NCBI GenBank assembly: GCA_026413225.1
Contig: CM048553.1
Span: 16,616,501-16,680,500, forward strand
Direction: 5' to 3'
From: Otis tarda
Lineage: Eukaryota; Chordata; Aves; Otidiformes; Otididae
Length of the DNA stretch: 64,000 bases
A program made the translations under genes and the position numbers. Numbering within the stretch: position 1 is the stretch's first letter; each line of letters starts with the position of its first letter. Below the pieces are notes generated by a model. It did no database searches. It was not told the DNA's origin and saw only the letters and a list, made by a program, of their open reading frames with translations. Positions 56,721 to 64,000 of the stretch are shown here, piece by piece.

Positions 56721-59700
56721 TGCCAAATGTGAAGTGCTTGGCTGTCTCCTGGAAGAAAGCAGGACTAAGGCTGAGGAGGTACGCCTCCCAGGCCTGCTGG
56801 GACGTGGCCGGGCTGTCAAACCCAGCCTTTGCCTCTGTTAAAACAGGTCGGAAGCTGAGGAGACGAAAAGCAAGAGATACCTGTTCCATCACCCATGACA
56901 GCACTTCTCCACTAGCAGCTTTCAAACAGCTAATCAAGAAAGCAAGCATGGACTGGTATAATGCTTGAAATACGCTGTTGTGTTTGCATGCCACTGTCTT
57001 CCACCCTCACATGCTCCAAAGCCCACGGTTTGGTTTTTAGGTGAGGCACTGGACAAGCTATTGTCCCAGGAAGCTGGGCAGAGCATCGCACAGTGATGCA
57101 GCCCCATGGTACGGTGCTGCCTCTCTCAGGAGCAGGCCAGAAGCTTTGCACTGAACTTGTAAGGCCTCAGAACAGAGGCTTTCAGGCTGTGCTTGGTCTG
57201 AACTTTTCTTGACCTGCTTGCAGCTTTGTATTACTCTGTTTTGCTTCATTTAGCTGTGGCAGCAAGTTCTCTAAGCGACCGCGTGTGCAAAGCTAATTTG
57301 TTTTACTTTTGTATATTTTTGCATGGCACATGCATACTTTCACAGAGATAGCAGTTATTCTAAGCAGAATGAGATATTTATGACTAATATAATAATGCAG
57401 TGTAGAGGAGGACGGGTCTGCTACAACAGCCATCAAGAAGTGGAGACACAGGATGAGGTGCAGAGGAGCACGGCATGGGATGACGAGAGATGGGGCACAG
57501 GCTGGCACTGACAGTCTCACAGCTATGAACATCTCTCAATCAGTTCAATAAAAGTGGAGCTGGACAAAATTTGATTTAGAGTAAAAAAAAGAGAACAAAG
57601 AAATAGTACCCAATATATGTAAAAGGTACCACATATAGTAAATTCCAGTGAAACACTGAGCTACAGACCAGTGGAGAAAGAGAAAGGTGTAAAAAACCAC
57701 ATTAACAAACTTCTGGAAATGACTCCATGTGAATCCTAGATTGAGAAAGGAGACACCATCAACCTGAACATCACACTTCTCCCTGCAAACCACTGCAGAT
57801 GCCCTCCACTCACTGCAACACCCCCAGCCCCATCCTGAGGCCACCCTGAAACCATCCACCTCAGGGCATGGAGGAACAGGGAACGGGCGAGTCTGACACC
57901 AGGAAACGGGGCACTGTTAGTCTTTCTTTTTCTGTAACAATTCTGGCAGTGATTCTTGAATTACTGTTAAGGTTTCAGTTAGTAGAAAGTGAGCTTTCTC
58001 TTCATCTGTAAAAAGATTTTTAACATAAAAATGGCTGGAATTAATTAAATGTGGTGACATCAAAATGACGATGCGGTCACGGATAGGAAAGAGTCTACTG
58101 GTCTTCTGTGGGTTTGCTCTGGGCCGTCACAACTCCCGTGACTGAACTGTGGTACAGGGTGACTTCTGGAGGTCAGATGAGGCACAGCCGGGAGCCGCAC
58201 AGCACAGCGTGTTCCTGGGTGAGGGACAGCTATTTCGGCAGAGAGCGGCCACTGTGGCAAGCTTTCACCTAGCACGAGGAAATTGCTGCCTTTCCCAGGA
58301 ATGGGAACACAAATGGATCCCACTGAGGAAACGAGAATCCTGGGACAGATGAACCGCAACGCACATTATTTATGTTAAAATACTAAAGATCAGGCCAGAA
58401 AATGCTATAGCCAAATTGATTTGGAAGGGCCAAGCTGGACTCATGAGAAGGAGGCTAGCAGAGGACGGTATGTGTATAATTTGTAACTTAACCCAGGCTG
58501 CAGCGATATGGAGACACCAGCTGTCATACCCTTCCTGGATGCATAGAAAACATTTAACATGATTTAACAGGACTATTTGGATCAAGTGATGTTGAAGCTT
58601 GTTTTTCACAAGACCTTTGCTGATAGTGTTTTCTTCATGGAGCTTCCCCTGCCAAGCTGTTGCCAAAATTCAGCAGGATGAAATTTCTTCTCCATTTTCC
58701 CTGAGAAAAAAAAAGCACCGCAGTTCAGTGGGGCAGGTATCAAGTCTTTAACAGTCTTCAATCAAGTCCTTCGTTGTTGGTTTTTTTTTTTTCTTCACAA
58801 ATGGGAAAAGGAGTATTTGCAGCTGCTATGTTAAAGCACCTAGAAAACACCAACTACAAAAAACCAGAACCTTGGGGGGCGTGGAGGGCCAGTATCCAAC
58901 GCATTTCATGCAAACTGCATCATGTGGAGCATCAACTACCAGTTCTGTAATCACAGCTTTTATGAACTCCAGGAGCTGCAATGCGCTTTGAAAACCTAGT
59001 TTTTGGTTGGACATATCTGGATGCTGGATCCAAGTCAGCCTAGCCAGCTCAGTGGAATGAAACTTATGGAGATCATCAAGCTTTGGATCAATAGAAGCAC
59101 GAGACCCTGGCAACTGTTCAGATAGGCCAACATTTTCAAAGGTCATTCACATTTTGCAATACCAGATTTTTAGTCTAATGCTCAGACCTATGCCATCTGC
59201 TTTACAGATACACAGAAAAGCCTGTCCTTGCTCCAAAGAACTTACTTGCTAAACACATGGATCCCATACAGGCAAGGCTGCTGCTAGAATTAATAGTCTA
59301 CTAATCATGTTAGCTTTTACTTTTTAGCATATGCTGATGCCATACTTCTGCAGCCAAGTTATCTATAACATGATGGATAGTTTTGCCTGCTTCTAATTTT
59401 CAAGTAATAGTGGGAAAATTTTAGATTTAATCAGAAGAACCTGACATTATTCTGTGCTTTTCTTCTTAGCATTGCTTTCACCATTCAAAAACACTCCCAG
59501 TGCCTCACTGTCAAACTCTTAATAGAGACGGGGGTGGGTGTACCCAAGATTTCCTGTCTCCATCATTATGAGTGGGACTCACTCAAGAGGTGAGCTGTTT
59601 TCCTGTTACTTGCTGCAGCGCCTGGACCTCCCGTGTTGCCAGCCCAGCACCAGGGCTGCTCACACAGTGTCCAGCCCTGCAGCCACCCCGTGCCTTGCGC

Positions 59701-60109
59701 AGTGGCCACGGGGCAGAAGAAAGCCTGCTGCTGGGGAATATCCCTCCTCATGCCTTGCTGGAAAGCAGTCAACCCGCAGGACCCGCTGCACTGCGGTATC
59801 GCCTTCCAAAGCAGCTGGCGGTGGGGAGGGCAGCCACGGCGGCTCTCTGGGGCTGGCAGATGGAGGAGTCAGGAGGGCGTAGCACCCTGCGGGGTTGCCA
59901 CGGTCCTTGCCCGAGTTGGACTGTGTGCTGTCAAAGGAAAGCACTGGGGAATGTCTTGCTGCGGTATGTTCCCTTTCCCGTCCTGGCAAGATAACTCATA
60001 GAGCAGGGCGAGTTCATTATGTTCCATGTTTGTTGATCTAAGCGAGACAGAATGAACTAAGACTGATTTTATTTGGCTGGAAAGGGCTGAATGGCAGCTA
60101 ATATTAAAC

Positions 60110-60225
60110 ACCTCTCATGTGAAGTGGGGACATTGGTACTGAAAGAATTATAATGACTTAATGTGAACATTAATAAAGTGTTCATGAATAATACATTTTA
60201 AATTATTACCTAGATATTGGCTGGC
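60110..60225. promoter_or_regulatory. Candidate conserved AT-rich element
   Basis: Words such as AATTATAATGACTTAATGTG, ACATTAATAAAGTG and AATAATACATTTTAAATTATT cluster here without forming a simple repeat. It resembles conserved AT-rich enhancer cores. There is no independent support. Confidence 0.2.
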
Positions 60226-60399
60226 TGGAGCTCCAACCTTAGCCCATATTTCTCTGGCACTATTTAACCTCATCACTAATTTAGGGAATTAGAGGCAGTA
60301 GAAATCCTAGCTGTGGGGGAATATGGAGAGACTTAATAGCATAATCCTTGTCTCATTCATGTGCTGTTTCCCTTTTGCTCCAATAAAAGAGGGTAACAG

Positions 60400-60440
60400 A
60401 TAAAATGAAGTCTATGAATGAAGTCCATAAAATGAAGTCT
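60400..60440. repeat. 27-bp period direct repeat (partial second copy)
   Basis: ATAAAATGAAGTCT occurs at 60400-60413 and again at 60427-60440. The shorter ATGAAGTC occurs between them at 60418-60425. The pattern suggests a slipped duplication of a GAAGTC-containing unit. Confidence 0.88.
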
Positions 60441-61778
60441 ACACTAAGCCCATGGCTTCTCCACAACGAGATGGGGCTTCCACCAACCCAGGCCATTCAG
60501 TGTCCACAGGAGCTCGTCAGAAGTGCGGGAGCCATTTTCCTGTGAGGCTGCAAGTGCCCCCAGCAGGTCCCTGCTTGTTCCACATGCTGCTGATGTGGCC
60601 AATAACTGCCTTGTGTCTGATGAAGCAGACAGCAAATTCAGCCCATCTCCTTTTGATTGTGAGAGCCAAGATTAGGATTCATTTGGAAAACACCCCACTA
60701 ACCAGAATTTTCCAAGCAATGGGCAGAGGAGGCAGGTAACACTGCAATACATAGGCTTGTAAAGCGACACACTGGACTTCTCTCCTCTTTCCCCGCTGGC
60801 TGCTCAAGTAGCTGTATCCATTTCCAATACCCAGCACGCTCCGCGGGTACCTCCCGTGCGGCTGATTCTTGCAGCCATGAAACCGCACCGCTAGCAAGCG
60901 TGTTGGTAATACAAGGTACAGCTACGCAAGCAGATTATGCTGAACAAAGAGGAGGGGTGGATTACGGTGTCAGTGGAGCTGCTAGCGGCACCTTCCAAGA
61001 GGCAGCCTCTTGCCTTGAGGCAAATTGACCTTTACTGTTAGGCAACCTTTCACTTACCACAAGCTGCGAATGGGACCTTGCTGTGGAAAACATGATGTGA
61101 CGGAAATGCACATCCCCACAGTCACTTGTTTGTATAGCTGTACCTTTAGAAAGAAAAGTTGCAACCAGAGTAGAGCTTGAGAAGAGCCCTGCTGCTGGCC
61201 AAACAATGCTTTCAAAAGACTTTCAAACACTGCTTCACGTGGGATTTGTAAATTGTTTTGCTGTACAAATCACTGAGCCCATTTCAGCCTGATCCTGAAG
61301 CATGGTTTATAGTCAAGAGCACCATGCAGCTGTAATACAATAACAAAGCAGTTCCTCTGACTAAATCTGGCCGCAGCCCTAGGGGCTTTTCTCTTGCTTT
61401 CTCACTCACACCCTTCCCTTAAATCCTCTCCTGGGTCATGCAGCTGACCCCAGGTCTGGGGCCTTTAGTGGTTAGTCTCAAACAGCAAAATGATTTTCCA
61501 GACCAGAACATTTAGGGTTTGATATATAGATAAAGAGTGAGCTTTAGTACTGTCTCATTTTTGACTCATGAGCAATGCCTGACCTTACTGATGTGCCCCC
61601 AGCTGGTTTTCAGAAACTGAGCTATCAGGGAAAATATTCATCCCCAAATTCCCAAGCACCGTAGGTGCTGTGTGGATGTCACCAGAAGGCCACGCACCCA
61701 CACGCCTCTCCTCTGCTGTACCCCAAACTGCTGTGGCTCTTCAGGAGCTTAAACATCTTCAGGCTTTCTGCCGCTTCT

Positions 61779-61816
61779 GGGTGCATACATGGGGTGCGTA
61801 CATGGGGTACGTACAT
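61779..61816. repeat. 13-bp tandem repeat, three copies
   Basis: GGGTGCATACAT, GGGGTGCGTACAT and GGGGTACGTACAT follow one another. Each copy differs from the next at one or two bases, including two CpG sites. It is a short degenerate minisatellite. Confidence 0.9.
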
Positions 61817-62098
61817 CAGTGACAGCTGTTGGCTTTCTTCCTGCAGTGTAAGCACCAGGAGAAGGCAGCCAGCAAGGACCTGCACGCATGGCCAGGCACA
61901 GCCACCCCTCCCCAGCCAAGCAATGCTGTGCAGGGCTGTGCCTTAATTTGGGAGTAGGGTAGGTCTAAGCAGAAGGGACATTTTCAGCAGAATGTACCTG
62001 TTTTCATCAGAATTTTTTTAAAGATTGAAGTAAGGGAATGCATAGAAATATCTCTCTGCAGTAACTCAATTTGAAATTTTGAATTTTTGAATGTGAAC

Positions 62099-62126
62099 CT
62101 TAAAAAAAAACCTTTTTTTTTTTAAG
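62099..62126. repeat. A/T inverted repeat
   Basis: CTTA9 (62099-62110), CC, then T11AAG (62113-62126) form a near-perfect stem of 12 bp. It sits in an AT-rich stretch rich in AAATTT steps (62060-62180). Confidence 0.85.
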
Positions 62127-62459
62127 AAAACCTCAAAAACTGCAGAGAAATATTCCTCAAATTTCTTCATATTTTCCCCAAACTGAAACTTCTGTCCAAG
62201 TTAGGCACTTTCACAGAAGGAAAAAAAGCAGTTACAAAGCTGTATCATTAACGTCATGTAGAAGCCGAATTTCAGCTGCCTGTGTTGCAAATGTTCACAC
62301 TTTCAACACCTTTCTCTTCTTTATCCTTTCTAATAAACCACATAACTTAGGGGAAGGAGACCCTACAACACACAAAAACCTTAGTAGTTTTCCTCAGTGC
62401 TCTGCAATCTCTCTTTAGCAAACTAGGTGCCTGGTTTTGTCATCAATCCAGACATGACC

Positions 62460-62483
62460 CCACCTTGCAGTCCACCTTGCAGT
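62460..62483. repeat. 12-bp perfect tandem duplication
   Basis: CCACCTTGCAGT occurs twice in succession, at 62460-62471 and 62472-62483. Confidence 0.93.
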
Positions 62484-64000
62484 ACACAGGAGTGTCGGTA
62501 TGCTGCACTAGCTCTACTTAGACCAGCATCCACCTTCAGTGATGAAAGGTCACAGGACCAGGTGTCTCTAGGCCAAGCATTCCAGTAAGTGAAATTTATT
62601 GTTTTAATATTCCTTTCTCCCATTTCTCCATCAAGGGATCTTCCATCACTAAATCAATGTGACTCAGCCTGCTGCAGAAAGATAGAAAACAGAACAAGTG
62701 CAGGCCATCCGAAAATAAAATGGAGCCAAAGATGTATGCTGATTTTTACTACAGCACCAAGATGACTGAAGAGAGCTACTCTGTGAGGCCAACAGAAAAA
62801 GCAGGTAGCAAGAAAAGCTTGTAATTGGTGTCAATATGACAGGAATGGGTGAAAATCATCCTGGTGTCCATATTATATATGGAAATCTGAGGTCCCGCAC
62901 AGAGCAGAAGCAGGCAATCCAATCCCTCCAGCCCTTTATCATCACACTGGTCACAGAGGAGGACAGGAAGCTTTGAAGGTGAGCATTTGCTCTGTGCTTT
63001 GTCCCTTTCACTGCGCCCAAGGCCACAAGGAATAAGAGCATTTTCTATCTCAGTGTCCACTGGCAATTTCTCACTGACACAGAAGGGGAAATTGGGCTCT
63101 GCAACACCCTGGCATATGGATGGCCCAAATGCACCACCCAAGAGAACGAACTGAAATAACATCTTCAGCCTTCCCACATCGGCTGTCCATGTGGGACAAG
63201 CCATAAGATCTGCCCCTCCACGTAAGTGTCCCGTCCAGCTCCTACAGGATACCTGGAAGTGTTCCACCTATTTCTAATAACATTGAAAGAGAGTAGTCTC
63301 TGATGGTATGTAGTGCACAAAACCAGGGTAAAAATATGATCCAGAGGATTTACAATCTAATTAAAGAGTTTAATTCTTTATACACACTGTAAAACTGCAA
63401 ATCCAGGGTAGGTCCATTTGAAAACAAAGTAAACCAGATAAATGTGAGCTGTTTCACACTGGGCTATGGGCATAGTCATGTGGAAGACTGAACAAATAAA
63501 TTAGTGGTTTCTTCTCCGATAATGTAAATATTCCCAAGAACACTGGAGATCCCAGCGAAGTCATCTGGACGGGGATATAATGCAGTGCAGATGTGAAAGT
63601 GCTTGAAGGGAAAGAGGGAGTGTCCAAGCCTTTCCTGAGACTCTCCTAACACCCTTATGACAGTGATCTGCCTCAGTGTTTTTGTTGGCACGGCTCACTC
63701 AGCAGCCATCACAGCCCAGCTTCATAATTGAAGCTACAGGCCCAATTCATTAAAAGAAGATTTACTGGTGTTAAGAGGGTTTTGTTATAGATCTTGTTTT
63801 CATAAATGGGGGTCTATAGTGCATTATGTGTGTGATTTACAGAGGAAAGAAAAAAATGAGTTATGGGGAGAAGAGCATGTGAGCAAGGTTCTTGGAGTGA
63901 GAATAGTTTAGTATGGAAACGAGATACGGATCTAGGGGAAAAGGAATTCAATTTCCTCCTATTTGCTGGTGTCCTAGGAGATGCCACAGCGCGATGCGAT

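Larger units (their letters stand above)
56721..64000. other. Unique non-coding DNA with short tandem repeats
   Basis: No recognised gene. The GC-rich patch 59600-59930 has open frames in several registers on both strands (up to 140 codons), which reflects composition. A 163-codon minus frame at 62776-63267 has no recognised domain. A T12 run lies at 58781-58792. The window ends without any feature running off its edge. Confidence 0.65.

Noticed and set aside
59538..60001. Several 110-140-codon frames on both strands
   Set aside because: All registers are open together in a GC-rich patch, so composition and not coding explains them.
62776..63267. 163-codon minus-strand frame
   Set aside because: No recognisable domain, no splice or promoter context, and a second overlapping minus frame is also open at 62856-63041. 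Treated as chance.
1..64000. Search for CRISPR arrays, operons, phage or endogenous viral genes
   Set aside because: No regularly spaced repeats, no clusters of co-directional long frames, and no retroviral or other viral protein motif was recognised by eye on either strand.

Overview
The window looks like vertebrate nuclear DNA, and specifically bird (or at least sauropsid) DNA. The deciding element is a 5'-truncated CR1 LINE at about 22653-23317, with a recognisable reverse-transcriptase C-terminal frame, the family stop codon, a short 3' UTR and the terminal ATTCTATGATTCTAT octamer repeat. An old MIR/CORE-SINE-like element at about 26070-26220 and a weaker one near 32590-32715 agree with this. 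Open frames are short and random in placement, there are no operons or ribosome-binding sites, and homopolymers and low-complexity tracts are scattered throughout, so this is not prokaryotic or phage DNA.

No gene can be named with confidence. All open frames are under about 180 codons, and none shows a protein family I recognise. The window is best read as an intergenic stretch or a large intron. Layout: 1-8 kb is unique non-coding DNA with a 26-bp tandem duplication, an A20 tract and an 80-bp pyrimidine tract; 8-20 kb is unique DNA with AT-rich patches, twin palindromes at 10.65 kb and candidate splice-bracketed exons; 22.65-23.32 kb is the CR1 copy; 26-29 kb holds the MIR-like SINE and a protein-like open frame; 30.3-31.4 kb holds a dense set of compatible splice sites and poly(A) signals; 32-56 kb is mostly featureless unique DNA with a few candidate exons and hairpins; 55.8-56.7 kb is a GA-rich tract beside a 94-codon antisense open frame and conserved-looking sequence; 56.7-64 kb has several short tandem repeats.

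The most useful leads are candidate exons: (a) 30351-31400 on the plus strand, where GT-AG sites, open frames and AATAAA signals fit together in two alternative ways; (b) 18487-18547, 20095-20150 and 22296-22321, three short GT-AG-bracketed segments whose reading phases are compatible; (c) 41695-41895, a non-coding segment between very good splice sites. All are predictions from sequence alone. Splice-site decoys are common in 64 kb, so each should be treated as a hypothesis for RNA-seq and cross-species alignment. I found no evidence of an undescribed defence, mobile or biosynthetic system.
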